From assembly GCF_006227205.1 (NCBI RefSeq), contig NZ_VCNG01000007.1:239406-303405 (forward strand): a stretch of DNA of 64,000 nt, in the 5' to 3' direction. The position numbers and the translations under genes were made by a program. The notes below the pieces were generated by a model. The model was given only the letters and a program-made list of their open reading frames with translations, did not search any database and had not been told where the DNA came from. Positions within the stretch are counted from its first letter, which is position 1. The number at the start of each line of letters is the position of its first letter. Positions 46,950-54,946 of the stretch are shown one piece after another. The stretch comes from Pseudomonas sp. ICMP22404. Lineage in GTDB: Bacteria > Pseudomonadota > Gammaproteobacteria > Pseudomonadales > Pseudomonadaceae.

Positions 46950-48452
46950 ATGAGCGACCTAGAACTCGACCCGCAAGCCCTGCAACAGGAAGAAAACTCC
47001 CTGATCGCCCTGCGCAAGGAAAAGCTTGCTGCCGAGCGCAACAAGGGCCAGGCCTTCCCCAACGACTTCCGCCGCGACGCCTACTGCGACGCCCTGCAGA
47101 AGAAGTACGCGGACAAGACCAAGGAAGAGCTGGCCGAGGCGGCGATTCCAGTCAAGGTGGCCGGTCGTATCATGCTCGACCGTGGTTCGTTCCTGGTGAT
47201 CCAGGACATGACCGGTCGCATCCAGGTCTACGTCAACCGCAAGACCCTGCCGGAAGAAACCCTGGCCGCCGTCAAGACCTGGGACCTGGGCGACATCATC
47301 GCCGCCGAAGGCACCCTGGCCCGTTCCGGCAAGGGTGACCTGTACGTCGAAATGACCAGCGTACGCCTGCTGACCAAATCCCTGCGCCCGCTGCCGGACA
47401 AGCACCACGGCCTCACTGACACCGAGCAGCGCTACCGCCAGCGCTACGTCGACCTGATCGTCAACGAAGACGTGCGCCAGACGTTCCGCGTGCGCTCCCA
47501 GGTGATCGCCCACATCCGCAGCTTCCTGATGAAGCGCGACTTCCTGGAAGTCGAGACGCCGATGCTGCAGACCATCCCTGGCGGCGCGGCGGCCAAGCCG
47601 TTCGAAACCCACCACAACGCCCTGGACATGGAAATGTTCCTGCGCATCGCGCCGGAGCTGTACCTCAAGCGGCTGGTGGTTGGCGGGTTTGAAAAGGTCT
47701 TCGAAATCAACCGCAACTTCCGTAACGAAGGCGTTTCGACCCGGCACAACCCCGAGTTCACCATGCTCGAGTTCTACCAGGCCTACGCCGACTACGAAGA
47801 CAACATGGACCTGACCGAGGAACTGTTCCGCGAGCTGGCGCAGCTTGTTCTCGGGACTACCGACGTGCCATACGGCGACAAGGTATTCCACTTCGGTGAG
47901 CCGTTCGTGCGCCTGTCGGTGTTCGATTCGATCCTCAAGTACAACCCTGAGCTGACCGCCGATGACCTCAACGACATCGAAAAGGCCCGCGCCATCGCCA
48001 AGAAGGCCGGTGCCAAGGTGCTCGGCTTCGAGGGCCTGGGCAAGCTGCAGGTGATGATTTTCGAAGAGCTGGTGGAGCACAAGCTGGAACAGCCGCACTT
48101 CATTACCCAATACCCGTTCGAAGTGTCGCCGCTGGCTCGTCGCAACGACGAAAACCCGAACGTGACCGACCGCTTCGAGTTGTTCATCGGCGGCCGCGAA
48201 ATCGCCAACGCCTACTCCGAGCTCAATGACGCCGAGGACCAGGCCGAGCGCTTCATGGCCCAGGTGGCCGACAAGGACGCCGGCGACGACGAAGCCATGC
48301 ACTACGACGCCGACTTCGTGCGCGCCCTCGAGTACGGCATGCCACCTACGGCCGGCGAAGGCATCGGCATCGATCGCCTGGTGATGTTGCTGACCAACTC
48401 ACCGTCGATCCGGGACGTGATCCTCTTCCCGCACATGCGGCCTCAAGCGTAA
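46950..48452 (+). CDS. lysS: Lysyl-tRNA synthetase (class II)
   Basis: 500 residues. An N-terminal OB-fold anticodon-binding domain ([22 protein letters not shown]) is followed by the class II core: motif 1 ([14 protein letters not shown]), motif 2 ([18 protein letters not shown]) and motif 3 ([11 protein letters not shown]). It charges tRNA-Lys. Follows prfB, as in many gammaproteobacteria; a strong terminator ends the unit. Confidence 0.97.
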   Translation: MSDLELDPQALQQEENSLIALRKEKLAAERNKGQAFPNDFRRDAYCDALQKKYADKTKEELAEAAIPVKVAGRIMLDRGSFLVIQDMTGRIQVYVNRKTLPEETLAAVKTWDLGDIIAAEGTLARSGKGDLYVEMTSVRLLTKSLRPLPDKHHGLTDTEQRYRQRYVDLIVNEDVRQTFRVRSQVIAHIRSFLMKRDFLEVETPMLQTIPGGAAAKPFETHHNALDMEMFLRIAPELYLKRLVVGGFEKVFEINRNFRNEGVSTRHNPEFTMLEFYQAYADYEDNMDLTEELFRELAQLVLGTTDVPYGDKVFHFGEPFVRLSVFDSILKYNPELTADDLNDIEKARAIAKKAGAKVLGFEGLGKLQVMIFEELVEHKLEQPHFITQYPFEVSPLARRNDENPNVTDRFELFIGGREIANAYSELNDAEDQAERFMAQVADKDAGDDEAMHYDADFVRALEYGMPPTAGEGIGIDRLVMLLTNSPSIRDVILFPHMRPQA

Positions 48453-48464
48453 ATGTTTTCAATT

Positions 48465-48491
48465 AAAAAACCGCCTGGAAGGCGGTTTTTT
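48465..48491 (+). terminator. Rho-independent terminator of lysS
   Basis: AAAAAACCGCC-TGGAA-GGCGGTTTTTT, a perfect 11-bp stem including the A/U tracts, 12 bp past the stop. Confidence 0.93.
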
Positions 48492-48555
48492 ATTGCCTGT
48501 CTGGTACAAACGTATCAATTGGTTACTTTTTTGAAATAGCGAGGAAAGACCTGTC

Positions 48556-49272
48556 GTGAATCGTGCAATGTCTCCAGAAGGTGCAGCGGGCGTCGCCACT
48601 GCAGTCGCTGAAAGTGTTCAGTACCAAGGCCGCAAGGCGAGCCGACAGGGCAGTGAGCAGCGTCGCCAGGAGATTCTCGATGCGGCCATGCGCATTGTGG
48701 TGCGCGATGGTGTGCGAGCCGTGCGACATCGGGCAGTGGCCGCCGAAGCGGGCGTGCCGTTGTCGGCTACCACGTATTATTTCAAGGACATCGATGACCT
48801 GCTCACCGATACCTTCGCCCAATACGTGGAGCGTAGCGCGGCGTTCATGGCCAAGCTGTGGACCAACAACGAAGGCTTGCTGCGGGAAATGGTCGCGTAT
48901 GGCGATGGCAGTCCCGAATCCCGTTCGCAACTGGCCGATGACATCGCCCGGATGACCGCCGACTACGTGCAGCATCAACTGGACAGCCGCCGCGACTACC
49001 TGATGGCCGAGCAGGCCTTCCGCCAGGAAGCGCTGCTCAATCCGCGCCTGGCGGAACTGGTGCGCTCGCACCAACAGATCCTGCTGCACGGCACCTGTCA
49101 GTTTTTCCAGGTATTGGGCTCCCGTGAGCCGCAACAGGATGCCAAAGTGTTGACGGCGATTATCGGACGGATGGAATATCAGGGCTTGCTCAATGGCGCC
49201 GAGCCGGTCGCCGGTGAAGACATGCTCGGTATTTTGACCCGTTACATGCACTTGGTATTGGCGTCTGTCTGA
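48556..49272 (+). CDS. TetR-family transcriptional regulator
   Basis: 238 residues from the GTG at 48556, chosen for the GAGGAAAG upstream; ATG 48568 is the alternative. After a 35-residue polar extension comes the HTH (RRQEILDAAMRIVVRDGVRA, then AVAAEAGVPLSATTYYFKDI). The C-terminal helical domain should bind a ligand. A TetR gene also follows lysS in P. aeruginosa (PA3699). The target and ligand are unknown; it has no divergent partner. Confidence 0.88.
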   Translation: MNRAMSPEGAAGVATAVAESVQYQGRKASRQGSEQRRQEILDAAMRIVVRDGVRAVRHRAVAAEAGVPLSATTYYFKDIDDLLTDTFAQYVERSAAFMAKLWTNNEGLLREMVAYGDGSPESRSQLADDIARMTADYVQHQLDSRRDYLMAEQAFRQEALLNPRLAELVRSHQQILLHGTCQFFQVLGSREPQQDAKVLTAIIGRMEYQGLLNGAEPVAGEDMLGILTRYMHLVLASV

Positions 49273-49281
49273 ACACACGGT

Positions 49282-49419
49282 CCTTGTGGCGAGGGGATTT
49301 ATCCCCGCTGGGCTGCGTAGCAGCCCCAAAACTGGCGACTCAATTAACCTGAAATATTGAGTCGCGTGGTTTCAGGGCCGCTACGCGCCCCAGCGGGGAT
49401 AAATCCCCTCGCCACAAGG
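49282..49419. repeat. Long palindromic repeat (TGTGGCGAGGGGATT family)
   Basis: CCTTGTGGCGAGGGGATTTA-TCCCCGCTGGG at the left and the mirrored CAGCGGGGATAAATCCCCTC-GCCACAAGG at the right, with an inner inverted CTGCGTAGCAGCCC/GGGCCGCTACGCG. It fills most of the tetR-lipoprotein spacer. Confidence 0.87.
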
Positions 49420-49447
49420 GTCCAGTCGCCAGCCATAGGGAGTTCCA

Positions 49448-49999
49448 ATGAAAGCCTGGCGTGCCGTTGTAATGGCCATGTCGTTGCTGCTGCTCAGCGG
49501 CTGCCTGGTGTCTTTCAAGGCGCCCTTGCCCGACGCCGAGGCCGCGCCCAAGGGGTTGCTCGGGCACTGGACCAGCACCAATGCCTGGGGCGAGCCGCTG
49601 AACCTGGAACTGACGAAAGTCGGCAAGCACCGCTACCAGGCCATCAGCTATTTCAGGGCCAGGCCCCAGGAACGAGAGGCCATTCCCCTGACCGTTTCCC
49701 GTCATGGCAGCCGCTGGTACCTGTCGGCCAAGGTGCCGGCCCGGTATGGCGGGCATTTCGTGATTGCCGGTTTCGAACTGACCGACAAGCAGGAACTGGT
49801 GGTCTACAACCTGGACATGGAACAGATCAACCAGGCCATCGGCCAGAAAATCCTCAGCGGCCAGCCGAACCGGAGCGAGGAGGGCGATGGGGTCCTGGTG
49901 GACAGCGACATGAGCAGGGTCTTCAGTTATCTCGACGACCCGGCCAATTCCGATGTGTTCTCGGAAGCCGTGCGTTACCAGCGGCTCAAAGCCCAATAG
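49448..49999 (+). CDS. Predicted lipoprotein of unknown function
   Basis: 183 residues. A lipoprotein signal peptide MKAWRAVVMAMSLLLLSGC has its lipobox at LSGC (Cys19). The mature protein is predicted beta-rich (GLLGHWTSTNAWGEPLNLEL, HRYQAISYF). Not recognised beyond a Pseudomonas-type conserved lipoprotein. It precedes the DUF1704 gene by 51 bp on the same strand and may be cotranscribed with it. Confidence 0.8.
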   Translation: MKAWRAVVMAMSLLLLSGCLVSFKAPLPDAEAAPKGLLGHWTSTNAWGEPLNLELTKVGKHRYQAISYFRARPQEREAIPLTVSRHGSRWYLSAKVPARYGGHFVIAGFELTDKQELVVYNLDMEQINQAIGQKILSGQPNRSEEGDGVLVDSDMSRVFSYLDDPANSDVFSEAVRYQRLKAQ

Positions 50000-50050
50000 A
50001 CTCAACCATCAATAACAGCAGCAAGCGGACGTTTTTCACAGGAGTTCCGG

Positions 50051-51328
50051 GTGGACGATTACCAGCAGACGATACGCACCTTGTCCGATCGCATAGTGCT
50101 GGCGCAAACGCCGATTCGCATTCTCGACGCGGTGAAATGGGACGAGAACATCCGCAAGGGGTTCCTCAAGGCCAAGGGCAAGGAACCGCCTGCCGTGGAC
50201 CGTGATTATTACCTCAACCGGCCGCTGTCCTTCGATTCCAGCAAGGTCAAGCTGGAGTTCCAGAACATCGAGCGCGACATTACCCGTCAGCTTGGGCAGT
50301 TCAACCCGGTCGGCCAGATCATGCGCCGCATGTGCAAGGAGTACCGCATGGTGGTGCGCATGCTCGAAGCGCGCGGCACCGAGGACTTCGGGTTGATTTC
50401 CCAGGAGCTCTACGGCGCCGCCTCCGACGCTTTCCATGCCGGCGACCCGACCCTGTCCGACCTGGGCCTGATGCTGTCCGACTACCTGAACAACATCGAT
50501 GGCCGTGGCGATTTGAAGGACGAGCCCAAGGTTCTCAGCGCCAAGGAAGCGGTCGGCCTGCTGCAGCATCGCCTCAACCGGGTCTTCGGCGAAGCCGAGG
50601 AAACCATTCGGGTGTTCGAGTCCGACGGGATCGTCGCGGACGCGGCGGCGGGGGCCGACTACATCAAGATCCGCGCCGACGCGATGTTCAACGAACGGGA
50701 CGTGCGGGCTCTGGAGGTCCATGAAGGCCTTGTACACGTCGGCACGACCCTCAACGGCTTGAACCAGCCGATCTGCACGTTCCTGTCCAAGGGCCCGCCC
50801 TCGTCCACCGTGACCCAGGAAGGCCTGGCGATCCTGATGGAAATCATCACGTTTGCCTCCTACCCGAGCCGCTTGCGCAAGCTCACCAACCGCACTCGCG
50901 CCATCCATATGGTGGAGGAAGGGGCCGATTTCCTGCAGGTCTTCGAGTTCTTCCGTGAGCAGGGCTTTGAAATGGCCGAAAGCTACGGCAATGCCAGCCG
51001 GGTTTTCCGTGGCTCGGTGCCGAACGGCCTGCCATTCACCAAAGACTTGTCCTACCTCAAGGGCTTCATCATGGTTTACAACTACATTCAGTTGGCCGTG
51101 CGTAAAGGCAAGCTGGAGCAGGTGCCGCTGCTGTTCTGCGGCAAGACCACCCTCGAGGACATGCGTACCTTGCGGCAGTTGGTGGACGAAGGCCTGGTGG
51201 TGCCGCCCAAGTACCTGCCCGACCAGTTCCGCGACATGAACGCACTGTCGGCCTGGATGTGTTTCTCAAACTTCCTGAACCATCTGAGCCTGGACCGGAT
51301 CGAAGCGGATTATTCCAATATCCTGTAA
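50051..51328 (+). CDS. DUF1704 / QEGLA-motif putative metallopeptidase
   Basis: 425 residues from the GTG at 50051. It belongs to the family annotated flavohemoglobin expression-modulating QEGLA-motif protein (DUF1704). The key features are EVHEGLVHV, an HExxxH zinc motif at residues 224-229, and TQEGLAILMEI near 256-264, whose Glu is a plausible third ligand. Eukaryotic DUF1704 members (MATCAP) are tubulin tyrosine carboxypeptidases; bacteria lack that substrate, so the role here is unknown. No signal peptide, so cytosolic. No flavohemoglobin gene lies nearby. Confidence 0.82.
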   Translation: MDDYQQTIRTLSDRIVLAQTPIRILDAVKWDENIRKGFLKAKGKEPPAVDRDYYLNRPLSFDSSKVKLEFQNIERDITRQLGQFNPVGQIMRRMCKEYRMVVRMLEARGTEDFGLISQELYGAASDAFHAGDPTLSDLGLMLSDYLNNIDGRGDLKDEPKVLSAKEAVGLLQHRLNRVFGEAEETIRVFESDGIVADAAAGADYIKIRADAMFNERDVRALEVHEGLVHVGTTLNGLNQPICTFLSKGPPSSTVTQEGLAILMEIITFASYPSRLRKLTNRTRAIHMVEEGADFLQVFEFFREQGFEMAESYGNASRVFRGSVPNGLPFTKDLSYLKGFIMVYNYIQLAVRKGKLEQVPLLFCGKTTLEDMRTLRQLVDEGLVVPPKYLPDQFRDMNALSAWMCFSNFLNHLSLDRIEADYSNIL

Positions 51329-51333
51329 GCGAA

Positions 51334-51423
51334 TGTGGGAGCGAGCCTGCTCGCGATAGCGATATGTCAGGAACCTTTGCATCAACTGACACACCGCTAT
51401 CGCGAGCAGGCTCGCTCCCACAG
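51334..51423. repeat. REPIN, GAGCCTGCTC type
   Basis: TGTGGGAGCGAGCCTGCTCG and inverted copy ending GGCTCGCTCCCACAG. It begins 5 bp after the DUF1704 stop. Confidence 0.9.
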
Positions 51424-51463
51424 GGACTGTGTTTCAACTTCAAACTTATGCGAGGTTCACCGG

Positions 51464-52369
51464 ATGCGAACCCTCGGCATCTTTTGCCTGTTGCTGGCCC
51501 TGAGTGGTTGCAGTTCGTTGTTGTTCTACCCCGAGCGCGGCCAGCCTTTCACCCCGGAGCGGGCGCGGCTCGAATACCGTGACGTCACCCTGCTCACCGC
51601 CGATGGCTTGAAGCTCCATGGCTGGTGGCTGCCGGTCAAGCAGGGTGTCGAGGTCAAGGGGACGGTGCTGCACCTGCACGGTAACGGTGGCAACCTCGCC
51701 TGGCACCTGGGCGGTAGCTGGTGGCTGCCGGAGCAGGGCTATCAGGTGTTGATGGTGGATTATCGCGGTTATGGCTTGTCCGAAGGCGAGGCGAGCCTGC
51801 CGGCGATCTACCAGGACATCGACGCGGCATTCAAGTGGCTCGACCAGGCGCCGGAGGTCCAGGGCAAGCCGTTGGTGCTACTCGGCCAGAGCCTGGGTGG
51901 CGCGCTGGCGGTGCATTACCTGGTCGATCACCCGCAGCGCCAGCAGCAACTCAAGGCCCTGGTACTCGACGGCGTGCCCGCCAGTTATCGCGACGTGGGA
52001 CGTTTTGCCCTGAGCACGTCGTGGCTGACCTGGGCCTTCCAGGTGCCGTTGTCCTGGCTGGTGCCCGACGGCGACAGCGCCATCGGTTCCATCGCCCAAT
52101 TGAAAGGCGTGCCGAAGTTGATCTATCACAGCCTCGACGATCCTATCGTGCCTCTTTCCAACGGTATCCGCCTGTATCAAGCTGCGCCGCCGCCGCGAGT
52201 CCTGCAACTGACCCGAGGCGGTCACGTGCAGACGTTCGCCGACCCGGTCTGGCGAACCGTGATGCTGCGCTACCTCGACGACCCGCAACACTTCGACGGG
52301 CTGCGCCGCCTGGGCGAAGTCCCGAATTACCCGAAATCCCCTGTTGAATCTCCAGAGAGCCCGCAATGA
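51464..52369 (+). CDS. Alpha/beta-hydrolase lipoprotein
   Basis: 301 residues from MRTLGIFCLLLALSGC; a longer in-frame start lies in the REPIN and is rejected. Lipobox LSGC (Cys16). Alpha/beta-hydrolase: oxyanion HGNGGN, nucleophile elbow GQSLGG, acid in HSLDDPIVP and His in TRGGHVQTF. All triad residues are present. BEM46/YqiA-like serine hydrolase of unknown substrate, probably anchored in the outer or inner membrane facing the periplasm. Its stop overlaps the next gene by 4 bases. Confidence 0.88.
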   Translation: MRTLGIFCLLLALSGCSSLLFYPERGQPFTPERARLEYRDVTLLTADGLKLHGWWLPVKQGVEVKGTVLHLHGNGGNLAWHLGGSWWLPEQGYQVLMVDYRGYGLSEGEASLPAIYQDIDAAFKWLDQAPEVQGKPLVLLGQSLGGALAVHYLVDHPQRQQQLKALVLDGVPASYRDVGRFALSTSWLTWAFQVPLSWLVPDGDSAIGSIAQLKGVPKLIYHSLDDPIVPLSNGIRLYQAAPPPRVLQLTRGGHVQTFADPVWRTVMLRYLDDPQHFDGLRRLGEVPNYPKSPVESPESPQ

Positions 52370-52695
52370 GCGAAGAACGCAACGCCATCCCCCTGATCAT
52401 CACTGGTATCTGCAGCATCCTCGGCACCGTCGCGGTGTTGTGGTACTACGGCTACCTGCACTTCGCCAAACCCGAGGATGCGCTGTTGCTCAATGAGTTC
52501 ACCATGCTCAAGACCATGCCGGGAGAAGACTACAAGGTTTCCCTTGAGCCGGCGTCCCAGGTGGCCCAGTGCATCGATGGCGTGCTGGTGCTGTTCGACA
52601 CCGAACAGAAGGGCCTGACGGGCGTGCTGGTCAATGAAAAGAAACGCGCGGTGCGGTGCATGGGACAGGAGACGCCGCAGAAGCTTCAGCCGTAA
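52366..52695 (+). CDS. Small single-pass membrane protein of unknown function
   Basis: 109 residues. A transmembrane segment (IPLIITGICSILGTVAVLWYYG) is followed by a small C-terminal domain (LNEFTMLKTMPGEDYKVSLE) with two cysteines (QCIDG, RCMGQ). Start ATG overlaps the hydrolase stop (ATGA), so the two are cotranslated and probably act together. Not recognised. Confidence 0.75.
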   Translation: MSEERNAIPLIITGICSILGTVAVLWYYGYLHFAKPEDALLLNEFTMLKTMPGEDYKVSLEPASQVAQCIDGVLVLFDTEQKGLTGVLVNEKKRAVRCMGQETPQKLQP

Positions 52696-52717
52696 TGCCA
52701 TGAAGGTCGGTGAGCCC

Positions 52718-52808
52718 CTGTGGGAGCGAGCCTGCTCGCGATGGCGGAGTGTCAGTCCATGCATGACTGACTGAACAGACGCCATCGCGAGCCGGCTCGC
52801 TCCCACAG
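52718..52808. repeat. REPIN, GAGCCTGCTC type
   Basis: CTGTGGGAGCGAGCCTGCTC and inverted copy ending GCTCGCTCCCACAG; the right arm has GAGCCGGCTC in place of GAGCAGGCTC. Confidence 0.9.
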
Positions 52809-52827
52809 GAGGAAAATATTCGGCGAT

Positions 52828-52864
52828 AAAAAGCCCCGCCTGAGTTGCTCAGGCGGGGCTTTTT
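52828..52864. terminator. Bidirectional rho-independent terminator
   Basis: AAAAAGCCCCGCCTGAG-TTG-CTCAGGCGGGGCTTTTT: a 17-bp perfect stem with A- and T-tracts on both sides, ending both the hydrolase unit and convergent lptF. Confidence 0.95.
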
Positions 52865-52880
52865 CGTTGCACTCGATCGA

Positions 52881-53672
52881 TCAGTTGGCGCTCATACTCG
52901 AACGTGGTGCCACTGGCTGGTTGTCGTTGGAGATGGTGACTTCCACCCGACGGTTCATGGCTCGGCCCGAAACGCTGTTGTTGTCGGCCACCGGGAATTC
53001 CTTGCCATAACCCTGGGTCACGACGCGGGCTGGATCGACGCCCATTTTCACCAGGGCAGTGCGCACGGAACTGGCGCGGCGTTCGGACAGCGACTGGTTA
53101 TAGGAATCCGAACCGGTGCTGTCGGTGTAGCCTTCGACGATGACCTTGCGGTCAGGGTTTTCCTGGAGGAACTGGGCCAGTTTATTCACGTTGACCAGGC
53201 CGCTGGAACGCAGGTCGGACTTGTTGGTGGCAAACAGCACGTCGCCGAAGGTCACCAGGGTGCCGCGCTCGGTCTGCTTGGCGTTGAGGCTGTCCTGCAG
53301 TTGCTTGATCTGCGCGTTGCGGGCGTCGAGCAAGGCACGAGCGCGTTCGTCGCCGGCGTTTTTCAGCTCCATCTCGGCGTTACGCAGGGCAATGGTCTGC
53401 TTGGCCACTTCGACGCGCTGGTTGGTCAGGTAGGCCAACTGGTCGACCTTGGCTTCGTCTTCACGATCCAGATAGGCCTTGTCGGCCTTGGCCAGGAAAT
53501 CGGCGGCGTCTTTGGTTTCCAGCGCGGCCACCTTGGTCGCTGCCGGGTCGGCTTGCAGGCCGTTGTAGTTGGTGCGGGCCTGTTCCAGGTTCGCGTTCGG
53601 GTCGTGGGAGCAAGCGGCCAAGGCTACGCAGGCAGCGAGCAGGGCGGGCATCATCAAATGTTTGTGCATCAT
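52881..53672 (-). CDS. lptF: LptF-like OmpA-family lipoprotein
   Basis: 263 residues from the first of two adjacent ATGs (MMHKHLMMPALLAAC); the ATG at 53693 is less well placed. Lipobox LAAC (Cys21). A coiled-coil segment (TKVAALETKDAADFLAKADK to RNAQIKQLQDSL) leads to the peptidoglycan-binding OmpA domain (VEGYTDSTGSDSYNQSLSE, RRVEV). It corresponds to P. aeruginosa PA3692 (lipotoxin F), an AlgU-dependent outer-membrane protein. It follows the DUF4398 gene by 48 bp. Confidence 0.88.
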   Translation of the reverse strand: MMHKHLMMPALLAACVALAACSHDPNANLEQARTNYNGLQADPAATKVAALETKDAADFLAKADKAYLDREDEAKVDQLAYLTNQRVEVAKQTIALRNAEMELKNAGDERARALLDARNAQIKQLQDSLNAKQTERGTLVTFGDVLFATNKSDLRSSGLVNVNKLAQFLQENPDRKVIVEGYTDSTGSDSYNQSLSERRASSVRTALVKMGVDPARVVTQGYGKEFPVADNNSVSGRAMNRRVEVTISNDNQPVAPRSSMSAN

Positions 53673-53720
53673 AGTCTGTCGTCCTTTTATCAATGAGAAA
53701 TACGTCGTGGCGCGAACGGT

Positions 53721-54134
53721 TTACTGAACCTTGTTCATGCCTTCCTGACGCAGTTCCTGAACCCCTTTCTGGGAGTCCTTGAGTGCCTGTTCGGCCTTGG
53801 CGGCCTGGGCCTTGCGTTCAGCGACGCGGGCGTCCCACTCGGCCTGTTCGGCCAGACGCCTGGCTTCGTCGTATTTCTTGTCGTGCATGGCCAGCTCGGC
53901 TTGTTTGAGCTTGTCCTGGGCCGACTTCATTTCCACCGCGGCGAATTCGGTACCGCCGGCGCTGACGGCGCTGTTGACGGCCGATTGCGTGACTGCGTAC
54001 TGCTCCGAAGGTGGATTGCCGGCGCATCCTGCGAGGATGAAGCTGCTTCCGATGGCCAGGGCAGCCAACTTCAGACCACGCAGGCCATTGAATGAGGGTT
54101 TGGCAGTGCAGGTATTCATAGGCTTCAACTCCAT
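53721..54134 (-). CDS. DUF4398 lipoprotein (PA3691-like)
   Basis: 137 residues from ATG 54134, or 132 from the internal ATG (MNTCTAK); both have a GGAG. Lipobox LAGC, then a short spacer and a long charged coiled coil (SAQDKLKQAELAMHDKKYDE, WDARVAERKAQAAKAEQAL). DUF4398 proteins commonly pair with OmpA-type lipoproteins. It is the first gene of the two-gene envelope-stress unit with lptF. Confidence 0.85.
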   Translation of the reverse strand: MELKPMNTCTAKPSFNGLRGLKLAALAIGSSFILAGCAGNPPSEQYAVTQSAVNSAVSAGGTEFAAVEMKSAQDKLKQAELAMHDKKYDEARRLAEQAEWDARVAERKAQAAKAEQALKDSQKGVQELRQEGMNKVQ

Positions 54135-54247
54135 TGGAAAACTCCTGGGAAACTACAGATCCATGCCGGAACCGAAGCCTTGACGTCCGTTTTGATGCTG
54201 GTGCCAGGCGCGTTTATTTAAACAACCGTTCCAGTATGGTTATTCGG

Positions 54248-54275
54248 TGTGACCCGAGGCGTTTTTCAAAAGTTC
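54248..54275 (-). promoter_or_regulatory. AlgU (sigma22/RpoE)-type promoter of the DUF4398-lptF unit
   Basis: On the minus strand: GAACTT (54275-54270), 17 bp, TCACA (54252-54248), close to the AlgU consensus GAACTT-N16/17-TCTGA. It lies 114 bp upstream of the first start codon. P. aeruginosa lptF is AlgU-dependent, which supports the call. Confidence 0.6.
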
Positions 54276-54409
54276 AGCGAAGATGGCCAATCGCCAAAAA
54301 GCTTTGCTGACTGATCGGTCAGGCGCAAAAAAGCTGAACTTTCCTGGCGCGCAGCGGTATTTTCAGCGCCGCTCACGGCGCTGGCATCGAGATGAAAACG
54401 GAGGAGGTG

Positions 54410-54754
54410 TCAGTGTTTCGCCTTGTCGTTCTGTGAACAGAGCTCATGCAGATGACGACGGGACAGGGCGAGAAAACGCGGCGTTGGGCCGACGTCTTCG
54501 TACAGCGGGTCGCCTTCTTCATCGGTGGCGACCACTTGGGAGCCCTTGATGTACGGGAAGCTCGCTTCCAGTTCCTCCAGGGCAGCGCCGATCAGTTCAC
54601 CGAGCAGTTCCTCGGGCTGGCGCTTGGGATACATGTCGCAGATCGCGGCAAGGCGCGCGGCGGCTTCCATATCCAGGTGAATGGTGTAGCCGGTCTGGGT
54701 CAGGTGGCCCTTGGCGTTCTCTTCCCAATGTTGGGCAAGCTCACGGATTTTCAT
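54410..54754 (-). CDS. Conserved small protein, function unknown
   Basis: 114 residues from MKIRELAQHWEENAKGHLT, with GAGG upstream; the longer in-frame start at 54841 is rejected. No signal peptide. A helical N-terminal region (DMEAAARLAAICDMYPKRQP) is followed by LLGELIGAALEELEASFPYI, and the tail ends in a His-rich stretch. Such proteins next to ppc are sometimes labelled pilin assembly proteins; nothing in the sequence supports that label. Confidence 0.75.
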   Translation of the reverse strand: MKIRELAQHWEENAKGHLTQTGYTIHLDMEAAARLAAICDMYPKRQPEELLGELIGAALEELEASFPYIKGSQVVATDEEGDPLYEDVGPTPRFLALSRRHLHELCSQNDKAKH

Positions 54755-54946
54755 GATGACCTCATTAAACCTGTTCGTGGCAGGCACGGTGAGTGACAAG
54801 CCGTCGTGTGGCTTACTAATGAGACTAGCTTTGTCCGACAAGGTTTAAAGACCCTTCGTCGCTTGTCATACGTGGCTGGCATCGGCACTCTCTTGTGAAC
54901 GTCTCACCCAAGAGCTGTCCGGACCTTTTTTGCTGGAGAACTGCTG

